Assembly (NCBI GenBank): GCA_016285835.1
Contig: JAEERM010000021.1
Coordinates: 1-35,942 of the forward strand
Reading direction: 5' to 3'
DNA: 35,942 nt
DNA from: Fibrobacter sp.
GTDB lineage: Bacteria; Fibrobacterota; Fibrobacteria; Fibrobacterales; Fibrobacteraceae
Below, one piece after another: positions 1 to 6,986 of this stretch. The notes below the pieces were generated by a model. It was given only the letters and a program-made list of their open reading frames with translations. It ran no database searches and had not been told where the DNA came from. The position numbers and the translations under genes are program-made. Each line of letters begins with the position of its first letter. Position 1 is the stretch's first letter.

Positions 1-358
1 GCTCGTCCGCGTCCACCAGTTTGCCCGTCAGGGGCTTCCCGGTGCTCCGGGTCACGCGAATAAAGCGACCCTTGTTACGGAGAAAATCTGCGACCGACTT
101 CAAGGGGCGGTCCAATCCCGGCGAAGAAACCTCAAGCGTGTAGGCTCCCTCGATCAAATCCGGATTCTGGTCGAGCGCATCGGAAAGATAGCGGCTCACA
201 GCAGAACAATCGTCAATGCTCACGCCCTCGGGCTTGTCGATATACAGGCGCAGCGTTTTGCGCTTGCCCGCCCGGAACATGTCGGCTTCCACCAACGTCA
301 CATGCTGGGCCTCGCAGGCCTCGGCGATAAGAGCATTCAACTTTTCTTGGCTTACCAA
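1..358 (-). CDS. rimP: Ribosome maturation factor RimP (5' part, runs off the left edge)
   Basis: RimP binds the 30S subunit during its maturation in the cytoplasm. About 119 N-terminal residues are present; the C-terminal SH3-like domain lies outside the window. The translation shows the family pattern: an N-terminal segment rich in Ala and Glu, LRLYIDKPEGVSIDDC, a SRYLSDALD helix, and the signature EVSSPGLDRPL. Start: no in-frame ATG exists near the conserved N-terminus. I chose TTG at 358, which has GAGG five bases upstream; this reads L(M)-V-S-Q-E-K-L-N-A-L-I. In most bacteria rimP opens the nusA-infB operon, so those genes are expected beyond position 1; that is inference. Family call is firm, start moderately so. 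Confidence 0.93.
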   Translation of the reverse strand, partial: MVSQEKLNALIAEACEAQHVTLVEADMFRAGKRKTLRLYIDKPEGVSIDDCSAVSRYLSDALDQNPDLIEGAYTLEVSSPGLDRPLKSVADFLRNKGRFIRVTRSTGKPLTGKLVDADE

Positions 359-509
359 ATAAACCTCGTATATTAAAATTGCCGTCCGTATGACGGAGGA
401 TGTCTTGCCCTGAAACACGGTTCAAAGCGGGACGTCCTCCACGGACAGTCAAAAAACCGCGTACAAATAGAGAAAATTTAGGGGAATTGTTCAACCCCCG
501 CACCCGCGA

Positions 510-553
510 AAGGCCCTCTTTAAAGCCGTTTAGAGCCCTTTAGAGGGGGCCTT
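510..553. repeat. Imperfect 16-bp inverted repeat in the rimP/635 divergent spacer
   Basis: Arms at 510-525 and 538-553 (AAGGCCCTCTTTAAAG and CTTTAGAGGGGGCCTT) match with two differences around a 12-base spacer. No T-run follows on either strand, so it does not look like an intrinsic terminator. It could be a protein-binding palindrome or a leader hairpin. Apart from this and a short palindrome near 383-395, I see nothing definite in the 276-bp spacer 359-634. Confidence 0.4.
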
Positions 554-634
554 AAGCCACCCGAACAGCATTTCGGCCTTTTCTGGAACAAAAACAGGCA
601 AACCGCGCAAAAAAAAGTTATCTTCTACGCCGCT

Positions 635-844
635 ATGGCATACGTACTATTGATTATCGCAACTCTTATCGGACTCGGCATCAGCTTGTTCTTCCTAAGA
701 AAGAACGTTATTCGTATTCGCGAAAAAAACAAGAACGAACCGAAGGCGTACAAACGCAAGCTGAACTACGTTTTGACCGGACTCTGGTACGGCTACCTTA
801 TCGTATTCTTCGTCGGCCTAACCATCAACAACACGATTTTTTAG
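635..844 (+). CDS. Small two-helix membrane protein, function unknown
   Basis: This 69-residue protein has two likely membrane helices, at about residues 2-21 and 46-64. They are separated by a short, strongly basic and polar loop with many Lys and Arg (about 22-44), which should face the cytoplasm. No family is recognised. The ATG lies behind an AT-rich stretch with a run of A but without a clear Shine-Dalgarno sequence. Composition and codon use look like a real gene, and nothing overlaps it on either strand. Its TAG stop is followed after one base by a 7-bp repeat array that it shares with the convergent Nudix gene. Confidence 0.7.
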   Translation: MAYVLLIIATLIGLGISLFFLRKNVIRIREKNKNEPKAYKRKLNYVLTGLWYGYLIVFFVGLTINNTIF

Positions 845-845
845 T

Positions 846-873
846 CTCGGGCCTCGGGCCTCGAACCTCATTG
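846..873. repeat. Heptamer array, four units, between two convergent stop codons
   Basis: Four 7-bp units follow each other without gaps: CTCGGGC twice exactly, then CTCGAAC and CTCATTG. The first unit begins one base after the TAG of the gene at 635-844. The last covers the TGA of the Nudix gene on the other strand. It is the most GC-rich of the seven arrays in this window and, unlike most of the others, its units carry no repeated stop triplet. Confidence 0.65.
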
Positions 874-1578
874 CTGTCTCTGCCACCGTTCGTAAAGGAA
901 CAGGGCAATCAGGTTTTTCCCGTCAACAAACTGATGTGCAGCCTCTTCGTAAGGCAAGACTTCCGTGCGAATCCACTCGTTTTCGTCCATGTAAGTCTGG
1001 TCCTTGCCGTCCATCGCCTTGAGCTGTTCCGGAGTCACTTCGCGTTCAATCGCAAACAAGCGAATACGTTCGTCCAGCAAGCCACAACTACCCGCGAAAC
1101 CGTCCACAGAATCGCCCCACCAAAAACGGGTCAAGTCAATCAGTTCGGAATCCTCGGCGACAATCTGCGCTTCTTCTTCCAGTTCCGAAAGAGCCACCTT
1201 ACGGTAATCTCCCGTCCAGTCGAGAATGCCGGCAGGGATTTCAAGCGACGCCTGTTCCGAAATGGGGAACCGAGGTTGCCGCACTAGCAACAAATACTTC
1301 TTTCCCTCGCACTTCAATACCACAAGCACGCCGACCGCATTTCCACGCACAAGGACAATACCATGCACAGGTTTTCCGTCGGGGAGCGTCGCCGTCGCAC
1401 GCAACTTTATAAACAACGGCTCGTGAACCTTGGTCAAAAAATCGACCGACGAAAAATGGATTTTCGACACGACAAATTTTTCTTCGGAACGGCGCAACCA
1501 TTCCGTGTATATGCGGCTATTCAAAACCACGGACCGGTCGGCCTCGGCAATCTCGGGAGAGAAAGTATATTCAATCAT
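868..1578 (-). CDS. Nudix-family hydrolase with a degenerate Nudix box
   Basis: The 236-residue protein has a Nudix fold around GVLVVLKCEGKKYLLLVRQ, EIPAGILDW and SELEEE (box at about residues 117-139). The acidic ExxEE core that binds the metal is kept as SELEEE, but the canonical Arg before it is Ser, and the first Glu and the last Gly of the box are also replaced. By overall pattern it resembles ADP-sugar or ADP-ribose diphosphatases that cleave nucleoside-diphosphate-X compounds; the substrate cannot be read from the sequence. The ATG at 1578 overlaps the previous gene's TGA (ATGA), with AAGG seven bases upstream. This implies translational coupling and makes it the last gene of the 5593-868 operon. 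A longer reading to 1617 would lie inside the upstream gene. Confidence 0.85.
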   Translation of the reverse strand: MIEYTFSPEIAEADRSVVLNSRIYTEWLRRSEEKFVVSKIHFSSVDFLTKVHEPLFIKLRATATLPDGKPVHGIVLVRGNAVGVLVVLKCEGKKYLLLVRQPRFPISEQASLEIPAGILDWTGDYRKVALSELEEEAQIVAEDSELIDLTRFWWGDSVDGFAGSCGLLDERIRLFAIEREVTPEQLKAMDGKDQTYMDENEWIRTEVLPYEEAAHQFVDGKNLIALFLYERWQRQQ

Positions 1579-2666
1579 TTTTTTGCCTTGCGTGGAGCGA
1601 CCTTCGCCTTCTTCCACGCCTTGTATAAGCTATCGGCAACCACAAGAGAATCGTTGTCAAGGACCATCTTGCCCCCAGGAACGCGAATGGCCATCCAACG
1701 GTTTCTAGTCAACGGGCCGCACGAAGTCTCGCTGGAGTCGGGAGAGAATAGTTCGCGGATAAACGTACCCGTATACCCCACCAGCATATTCTTCATTTCA
1801 TAACGGTCATACGTTGCACAGGCTGGCACAGATTCTGTGAGATACACACTCGTATTCCATACTGTATCACGGTGAATGCGCACATCCCCCAACGAAGAGG
1901 AATCATTTTCCCAATAAGACGACATGCAATAAGTTTCATCCGAATCAGCGCAAGCCAGGCGTACCGGAACAAGCAAAGTATCCCCAAGAGTCCATTCCTT
2001 CGGGAAAAGCGTATCGGTAACCAAGGAGTCACAATCGGTAATTTTCATCCGGCACTTCGATTTCATGGGGCGCCAGTAGAATTCAAGCGGAGTAATGGAA
2101 TCCAGGACCTTTAAAAGCGACGGCGAGCCCTTCGTACGCAAAGGCAGGCTGTCTTTGTTGTTAAAGATTGAATCGACGTATATTTCGAAGGTATCCCTCG
2201 AAATATTCCCACGACGGACAGCAATCGTATCGAATACGGAATCATTCGTGCTCTTGGCAATAATGCGCGACACCCCTTCAAGTTTTGCTTCATCAATAAA
2301 GATCTTGAGCGCATAACTTGGCCTGTAGAAGGGAGAAGGACAATCCTCGGAAGTCTGTTGCAAGTGGAAAATCGGCTTGATATAGTATGTAGAATCTACT
2401 TTATCATCATCGTAAGTAACGCGTTTGAGCGCACAATTCGAATAGGTCCACATGCTGTCCATGTACAAGTAAAGCGTGTCCTGAACCAAGTGGATAGACT
2501 TGCCGGAATCCAGCAGCGGTCGCAAATAGTAGCCATAACGGACAAGTTCAACATCTTCTACGGAAATATCCAGCGGGCCGTCTTCGCTCTGCGTACAAGC
2601 CGATACGGACGCTAACGCCGCAAGCAGGGCAAGTCGAACTAGAGCATGGAGAATCTTCGGGCGCAC
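1575..2666 (-). CDS. Exported lipoprotein, function unknown
   Basis: This 363-residue protein starts at GTG with GAGG five bases upstream. It has a signal peptide with a basic start, a hydrophobic core and the lipobox VSAC, so Cys24 should be lipidated. The mature part is rich in Asp, Ser and Tyr, has scattered Cys pairs, and ends in a basic Lys/Arg tail. No domain family is recognised. It lies 12 bases after the degenerate LytM gene and overlaps the Nudix gene by four bases, in an operon of envelope proteins; a periplasmic or outer-membrane location is inferred from the lipobox. Confidence 0.85.
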   Translation of the reverse strand: MRPKILHALVRLALLAALASVSACTQSEDGPLDISVEDVELVRYGYYLRPLLDSGKSIHLVQDTLYLYMDSMWTYSNCALKRVTYDDDKVDSTYYIKPIFHLQQTSEDCPSPFYRPSYALKIFIDEAKLEGVSRIIAKSTNDSVFDTIAVRRGNISRDTFEIYVDSIFNNKDSLPLRTKGSPSLLKVLDSITPLEFYWRPMKSKCRMKITDCDSLVTDTLFPKEWTLGDTLLVPVRLACADSDETYCMSSYWENDSSSLGDVRIHRDTVWNTSVYLTESVPACATYDRYEMKNMLVGYTGTFIRELFSPDSSETSCGPLTRNRWMAIRVPGGKMVLDNDSLVVADSLYKAWKKAKVAPRKAKK

Positions 2667-2678
2667 GGCAACCTCAAG

Positions 2679-3596
2679 TTAAAAACCGTTTCTTTTCTTG
2701 AATATAGCAATTGAGGCCGAATCCACAGGATGTGTATATCCGTAGAAATCGTTCCATCGCACAAACAATCCGTTCCGACGAACTGTCAAAAAAAACATGG
2801 CGCTGTCCTGCGGCATCAACCTACCTACAGGAACATCGGCATAAACGGAATCTCCCACCGATAGCGGAGTCGACCAGAAACCGAGCCCGGAAGTCCTCGT
2901 CATCACGTTGTCACCGTGATCGATTTCGACAAAGTAACCAAAGGAATCCCTCCCCACGTCAAGCACCACACCCGAAAGCACCGGATACACAGGAGATTCG
3001 CTTTCACCGCAAAAAACATCTTTTGTCAAAAGGGAATCCTGACCTTCAAAATCGAAATTGACCGATATGGGAACCGCAGCCCAACCGAGCGGACGGCGCG
3101 GGCAAAGCCCCGGAAAAAGACAACCATTTTCTTCGTCAATCCAGTAGCGCACAGAATCGTTCTTGACCACCTGCATGTAGCGGTGCGACATTGAATCGCC
3201 TTCCAGCTTAACCAGTAAGCCCTCCGTAAAATTTTCGCTTTTAGACACCCAACGAATCCGGGATGCCCCCGTATTCCTCATCGAGGCGACATAACGCAAC
3301 ATGGGCGTGGGCAACTTCACTGCGGTATCGCCAATATTCCACACACATTCGTGGAGGCCTTTTTTGAGTTCGGCGTACACACCGCCCGAGCTATCGCACA
3401 AAGTCTCCCAGGTCATTACGACAGCAGCGGGCTTGTTCACCCTTGACGAAATTGCTTCGGCAACTTTCTGGAAAAGCCCGAGCGCTGCCGCACCGGACAC
3501 GAGCGAAACCAACAACAAAATTCTTAGTAGCGGAAACCTACGCTTGCGGAAAGAACGTTTCCTCTTCCCCCGGTATTCCGAAAACTCGACAGCCAT
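2679..3596 (-). CDS. Membrane-anchored protein with a degenerate LytM (M23-like) domain
   Basis: The 305-residue protein has a very basic N-terminus (about 1-22), one membrane helix (about 23-40) and a periplasmic region. Its last third (about 201-290) follows the LytM/M23 order: SPVYPVLSGVVLDVG, FGYFVEIDHGDNVMTR, a VGDSVYADVPVGRL turn, and a FFLTVRRNG strand. The zinc ligands of active M23 endopeptidases are missing: no H-x(3)-D in the first segment, and the usual HLHFE strand reads MFFLTV. It is therefore probably not an enzyme. Degenerate LytM proteins such as EnvC and NlpD activate cell-wall amidases, which is a reasonable but unproven role here. It lies 8 bases downstream of the STAS gene. 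Confidence 0.75.
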   Translation of the reverse strand: MAVEFSEYRGKRKRSFRKRRFPLLRILLLVSLVSGAAALGLFQKVAEAISSRVNKPAAVVMTWETLCDSSGGVYAELKKGLHECVWNIGDTAVKLPTPMLRYVASMRNTGASRIRWVSKSENFTEGLLVKLEGDSMSHRYMQVVKNDSVRYWIDEENGCLFPGLCPRRPLGWAAVPISVNFDFEGQDSLLTKDVFCGESESPVYPVLSGVVLDVGRDSFGYFVEIDHGDNVMTRTSGLGFWSTPLSVGDSVYADVPVGRLMPQDSAMFFLTVRRNGLFVRWNDFYGYTHPVDSASIAIFKKRNGF

Positions 3597-3604
3597 TTTC
3601 TAGG

Positions 3605-4267
3605 TCAGATGAGCAAATAAGCCAGCAGGCCACCAAGCAGGACGACAATCAGGATAATCGTCAGCACCGTGCGCGCCGGGGACTTTTCCTCGTCGAAGGG
3701 CATGTTCATCCCCTTCTTGGCTAGCTTTTCCTCGTCCTTGGAAATAGCATTGAAACTCTTGGTAAACTTGCGGTGTGAACCCGTACGGCGTTCCAGCGAA
3801 GTATTGGGGGCCGGAGCCGCAGCACTGGAATAGGTATTCTGCGAAGCCACTTGGGGTTGTTCGGCAACCGGTTCCGGATCGATAGTAATCATCGACGGTT
3901 CCTGCGGAGCCTGGTTATGCAACGAGAAGGCCATCATTTCCGCTTCGAAGGAAAACACCTTCAACTTCTTGTCGAGGCCCGCTTTCTTGAGCCCGTCAAT
4001 AATCGTGGTGTTGTTCGTGAGCATGGCCATCATGCCACCACGGGCAGACAGTTCCGTCTGGAAAAGCAGCAGCGCGTTATAGGCATCGCTGTACAAAAAA
4101 TCGAGACCAGCCAAATCGACGGCGACGAACTTGTCATCGGAGCGCTCGTCCAACAATGCGCGAACATCTTTCTTGAATTGTTCTGCGTCGAAAGCGCCGA
4201 TGGGGTTCAGCGGCGCCGACAACAAATCAAAAATTCCAACTTCACGATAGTTCTTCAACTGGTCCAT
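3605..4267 (-). CDS. STAS-domain protein with a C-terminal membrane anchor
   Basis: The 220-residue protein has an N-terminal STAS domain (about 1-115), the fold of SpoIIAA-type anti-sigma-factor antagonists. The key strand-helix turn FVAVDLAGLDFLYSDAYNALL keeps a Ser where such proteins are phosphorylated, though the usual DSSG is altered. A Pro/Ala/Gln-rich linker follows (about 118-165), then a charged stretch, then one helix at the extreme C-terminus (about 198-220). This gives a tail-anchored form with the STAS domain in the cytoplasm. It could relay a partner-switching signal to the envelope proteins encoded beside it; that is inference. An AT-rich promoter-like stretch with TATAAAT lies just upstream. 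Confidence 0.75.
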   Translation of the reverse strand: MDQLKNYREVGIFDLLSAPLNPIGAFDAEQFKKDVRALLDERSDDKFVAVDLAGLDFLYSDAYNALLLFQTELSARGGMMAMLTNNTTIIDGLKKAGLDKKLKVFSFEAEMMAFSLHNQAPQEPSMITIDPEPVAEQPQVASQNTYSSAAAPAPNTSLERRTGSHRKFTKSFNAISKDEEKLAKKGMNMPFDEEKSPARTVLTIILIVVLLGGLLAYLLI

Positions 4268-4325
4268 ATACGACCAAATTTATAAAAAAAATTAAAGAAA
4301 GTGAGAAAAATCACCAAAAAAGGCA

Positions 4326-4351
4326 ATTATTCCTCCCCATTATTCCTCCCA
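4326..4351. repeat. Tandem 13-bp duplication across the stop of the PorV-like gene
   Basis: Two adjacent 13-bp copies (4326-4338 and 4339-4351, ATTATTCCTCCC plus one differing base) span the end of the gene at 4340-5593. The gene-side copy encodes the last residues and the TAA; the second copy repeats the same end after the stop. It looks like a recent local duplication. Confidence 0.7.
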
Positions 4352-5593
4352 ATAGGTTCCACCGGACGGGGCAACAGGTTGCTCCTCCTCCGGCGATTCA
4401 CCCGTTTCGGGAGCACGAGGACTCTCCTCAGCTTTGGCAGGAGCATCCTTCGGCGGCGAAGCGGCACCGTCATCCAGCGCGGCTGGTTCCTCTATCGGGG
4501 CCTCGTCATCCTGGTCGTTTTCCTGGAGCGGGCCACGAGCAGCGGTAGACGGGGAGAGATGCGGGCGGGCTCGTTCCTCGTTATGGCTAAACAGGTAGGG
4601 GCTCACACTCACGCTCACCCTGTGCACTGCGGAAAGTTCCGGATGGGATTCAAACGCATAGTCGATTTTCAGGAACTTGGCCACGACAATTCCCGCACCG
4701 GCAGTCACACTCCCGAGAGTCGTGAAACTGGCCAAACCAGCGCGGACAGAAAGCCCAAAGTCGAACAGGAATTCCACACCGCCACGGCCACCCGAAAGCC
4801 AGTCCAGCGGATCTTTCCAGACAGGCGCACCGCGGTCCTCGTCGGTCTCGAGTTCCAAATCGCGGGCCTCGGAATGCAAGAGACCTGCCCCCTGCCAATA
4901 AATGCCCAAGGAGCCATACAAGTAAGGCACATTCAAAAAATAGCTGGCAGCAGCATACAATTCTGGGGAAGAATACTCCGTCGTTCCGGACTCCCACTTG
5001 ACCGCCGAAGATGTCCAGCCCTTGAGGAATGCAGCCAAATACAACTGATCAATCGTGCGGTAGCGCAAACCCGCATCCCCGCGAAAACCCCAACCTGTCT
5101 GGTCCATGTCACGGTAGAGAACGTTGAACGCAGCGCCCACCGACAACCTCTCCGTCAAGCTCTTCCCCCACGAAATGCCCAGAACCCAGTCCGCAATAGA
5201 CAACGTATTGTAGTTGGAGCCCTCCGGCAGCGGTTCGCCTTCCTTGACCCAAGGAATGTCGTCAGCACCGAAGCGGGAAAAAGAAATGCCAAGAGCCTGG
5301 CCCTCGGAAAGCGGAGTCACGACCGAAGCGTAATCGTACTTGGTGTCCTCGTAATATGCGGTATGCGAGAAGGAAGCCCAAGTGTAGTACACTCCCGACA
5401 ACTGATAGGGATTCGACATGAGCCCGAGATAATCGCCATCAACAGCCATTGTCGCCGAGCCCAGTGCGGCAGAGCGCGCACCCGGCTCGATATCCAAAGT
5501 CGCATTCGCTCCGGAAACGCGATCCATGGCGCACAGTGGGCCCGTGCACACAAGGGCGACCGCTACCAGCGGACGCCCCAAAAAGGAACGCAT
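4340..5593 (-). CDS. PorV/PorQ-like outer-membrane beta-barrel protein
   Basis: After a signal peptide ending near PLCA comes the PorV-family opening: GARSAALGSATMAVDGDYLGLMSNP. Alternating aromatic and polar strands typical of a barrel run to about residue 340. The last 75 or so residues are an unusual acidic, Pro/Ala/Glu-rich tail with no barrel character. In Bacteroidetes PorV is a type 9 secretion shuttle; a similar role here is only a possibility. Start is uncertain. The reading frame opens at 5689, but that would overlap the divergent recombinase gene; ATGs lie at 5629, 5626 and 5593. I chose 5593 because it gives a normal 22-residue signal peptide and has GAAGAAG nine bases upstream. 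It is the first gene of the leftward operon. Confidence 0.8.
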   Translation of the reverse strand: MRSFLGRPLVAVALVCTGPLCAMDRVSGANATLDIEPGARSAALGSATMAVDGDYLGLMSNPYQLSGVYYTWASFSHTAYYEDTKYDYASVVTPLSEGQALGISFSRFGADDIPWVKEGEPLPEGSNYNTLSIADWVLGISWGKSLTERLSVGAAFNVLYRDMDQTGWGFRGDAGLRYRTIDQLYLAAFLKGWTSSAVKWESGTTEYSSPELYAAASYFLNVPYLYGSLGIYWQGAGLLHSEARDLELETDEDRGAPVWKDPLDWLSGGRGGVEFLFDFGLSVRAGLASFTTLGSVTAGAGIVVAKFLKIDYAFESHPELSAVHRVSVSVSPYLFSHNEERARPHLSPSTAARGPLQENDQDDEAPIEEPAALDDGAASPPKDAPAKAEESPRAPETGESPEEEQPVAPSGGTYWEE

Positions 5594-5682
5594 GGAGCAA
5601 CACTTCTTCAAAATACCGTCAATCATCATTTTCTGAGTGCTAAAATAGATTATTTTTTCCCCGCAGCCCAGGGCCATTTCCC

Positions 5683-6576
5683 ATGACACTTCGAAACCGC
5701 ATCATCGATTTCCTGACTTACCTTTCTGCACGGCGAAATTTTTCGCCTCGCACGGTCACAACATACAGGAAATCGCTCGACAAATTCTCGGAACGACTAG
5801 ACGAAGACGCCCCCATTGAAATGCTGAACGAAGCAAACATCAAGGCATTCGTCTGGGACCTGAAGATGAAGCAGAAACTCGCCCCTGCAAGCCTTTGCGA
5901 GCATCTCGCCGCGCTCAAAAGTTTTGGCAAGTATTTGGTTCGCTCTAAAATTCTAGAGATAAATCCGGCAGAAAACGTGCCCATGCCCAAACGCCCAAAG
6001 CGGCTCGTGAACGTACTCGGGCAAAAAGACCTTGCGCCCGAGAAATTCCCGGAAATAGAGAACCCGACGCTCCAACAAGTGCGGGCCCGCATTCTGCTTG
6101 AACTCATTTACGGTTCTGGACTGCGCATCTCGGAATGCCAGATGCTCACGTGGGACCGCATCGACACAAGCGCAAAACTCGTACGCGTACTCGGCAAAGG
6201 TAACAAGGAACGCATCGTACCGCTTACCGAAAGTTTTATCGACCGCATCGCAAATTACAAACAAATGCAAGTCCAAGCAGGGCACCTGCCTACGGCAACG
6301 GGCTACGTTTTTTTGAGCGACGATGGTAAGCCCTTTGGGCTACGTACACTCCGCAACGACATCCAGCACCTGCTCCGCGAAATCGGCTGGGAGGGCAAAG
6401 CGAGCCCGCACGTATTGCGTCACAGTTTTGCCACGCACCTGCTCGAGAACGGCGCCGAAATCATGAGCGTCAAAGAAATGCTCGGGCATTCGAACATCTC
6501 GACCACGCAAGTTTATACGCACGTGAACGCAGAGCGGCTACGCGCCGCATTCAAGAAGACGCACCCAAGAGCGTGA
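5683..6576 (+). CDS. xerC: XerC/XerD-family tyrosine recombinase
   Basis: The 297-residue length matches XerC/XerD, which resolve chromosome dimers at dif with FtsK. The N-terminal SAM-like core-binding domain covers about 1-100 and the catalytic domain about 115-297. All catalytic residues are present: Arg148 in GSGLRISE, Lys172 in GKGNKER, His243 and Arg246 in HVLRHSF, His269 in LGHSN, and the nucleophile Tyr278 in TTQVYTHV. It stands alone, divergent from the PorV-like gene, with no integrated element, cassette array or attachment site recognised beside it. The C versus D assignment cannot be made from one copy, so the symbol is approximate. Confidence 0.9.
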   Translation: MTLRNRIIDFLTYLSARRNFSPRTVTTYRKSLDKFSERLDEDAPIEMLNEANIKAFVWDLKMKQKLAPASLCEHLAALKSFGKYLVRSKILEINPAENVPMPKRPKRLVNVLGQKDLAPEKFPEIENPTLQQVRARILLELIYGSGLRISECQMLTWDRIDTSAKLVRVLGKGNKERIVPLTESFIDRIANYKQMQVQAGHLPTATGYVFLSDDGKPFGLRTLRNDIQHLLREIGWEGKASPHVLRHSFATHLLENGAEIMSVKEMLGHSNISTTQVYTHVNAERLRAAFKKTHPRA

Positions 6577-6710
6577 GGGAGTGAGGTCGCGACCTTCGGT
6601 CGCTTTGAGGTCGGCACTTCGTGCCTTTGAGGTATGAGGTGTGAGGTCGGCGCGTTGCGCCTTTGAGGTATGAGGAAGTAGACAGTAGGAAGTAGACAGT
6701 AGGAAGTAGG
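6574..6710 (+). repeat. Three hairpin modules with heptamer arrays downstream of xerC
   Basis: Starting at the xerC TGA, a module of GAGGTC, hairpin, TTTGAGG occurs three times. The stems differ in sequence yet are each perfect: GCGACC/GGTCGC (6589-6603), GGCAC/GTGCC (6613-6625) and GGCGC/GCGCC (6649-6661), all with 3-base loops. After the second come three heptamers (6626-6646: TTTGAGG, TATGAGG, TGTGAGG). After the third come seven in phase (6662-6710), ending in alternating AAGTAGA and CAGTAGG. The last 35 bases recur, inverted, at 17381-17412. No T-run follows any hairpin. Confidence 0.75.
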
Positions 6711-6736
6711 ACAAATGCGTAAGGCGAGCGCCGCGG

Positions 6737-6832
6737 TCAAGCTTGCTTGAACATGGCCGAGCCGAGCATTTGGTACTTGAGCTATACGAAACTTGGCAAT
6801 TTATTGCCTTAGTTGAGTTATCCTCTATGAGG
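6737..6832. repeat. Cluster of short inverted repeats in the xerC 3' spacer
   Basis: Between two heptamer arrays sit three unrelated palindromes. They are TCAAGC/GCTTGA (about 6737-6750), an interrupted AACT-GGCAA/TTGCC-AGTT hairpin (6790-6814), and TCCTC/GAGGA (about 6820-6832). No open reading frame or promoter is convincing here. Together with the flanking arrays they fill the whole 408-bp gap 6577-6984, which holds no gene. Confidence 0.45.
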
Positions 6833-6846
6833 AGTAGCGAGAGTAC

Positions 6847-6986
6847 AAGTAGGAAGTGATCAGGGGTTAGGATCTAGGATCTAGAGGATAGGGAGAAATA
6901 TCACGGTTTCGCCGTCTTATATTGACGCACGAAGTGCGTGATTCTTATTCACTAGCCTCTAGTTTCCAGCCTCTCATCTCAAACCT
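6847..6986. repeat. Two-armed heptamer array with central hairpins
   Basis: The left arm (6847-6895) has seven consecutive 7-bp units of the form NAGGNNN, including TAGGATC twice in a row. The right arm (6952-6986) has five units resembling CTAGCCT and runs into the TAG stop of the leftward barrel gene. Between them are two hairpins: ACGG/CCGT (6903-6915) and a perfect ACGCAC/GTGCGT stem with a GAA loop (6925-6939). The right-arm units are roughly complementary to the left-arm ones. Confidence 0.7.

Noticed and set aside
213..503. 96-codon frame overlapping the start of rimP
   Set aside because: It overlaps the conserved RimP reading frame and is Arg/Gly-rich without a recognisable pattern.
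4301..5686. Long antisense open frame over the PorV-like gene
   Set aside because: The opposite strand encodes a signal peptide and a recognisable PorV-type opening; the antisense product has no such features.
6577..6984. Possible integron-type attachment sites beside the tyrosine recombinase
   Set aside because: The recombinase has XerC/D length and lacks an integron-integrase-specific insert; the nearby palindromes have no attC core sites and no gene cassettes follow.
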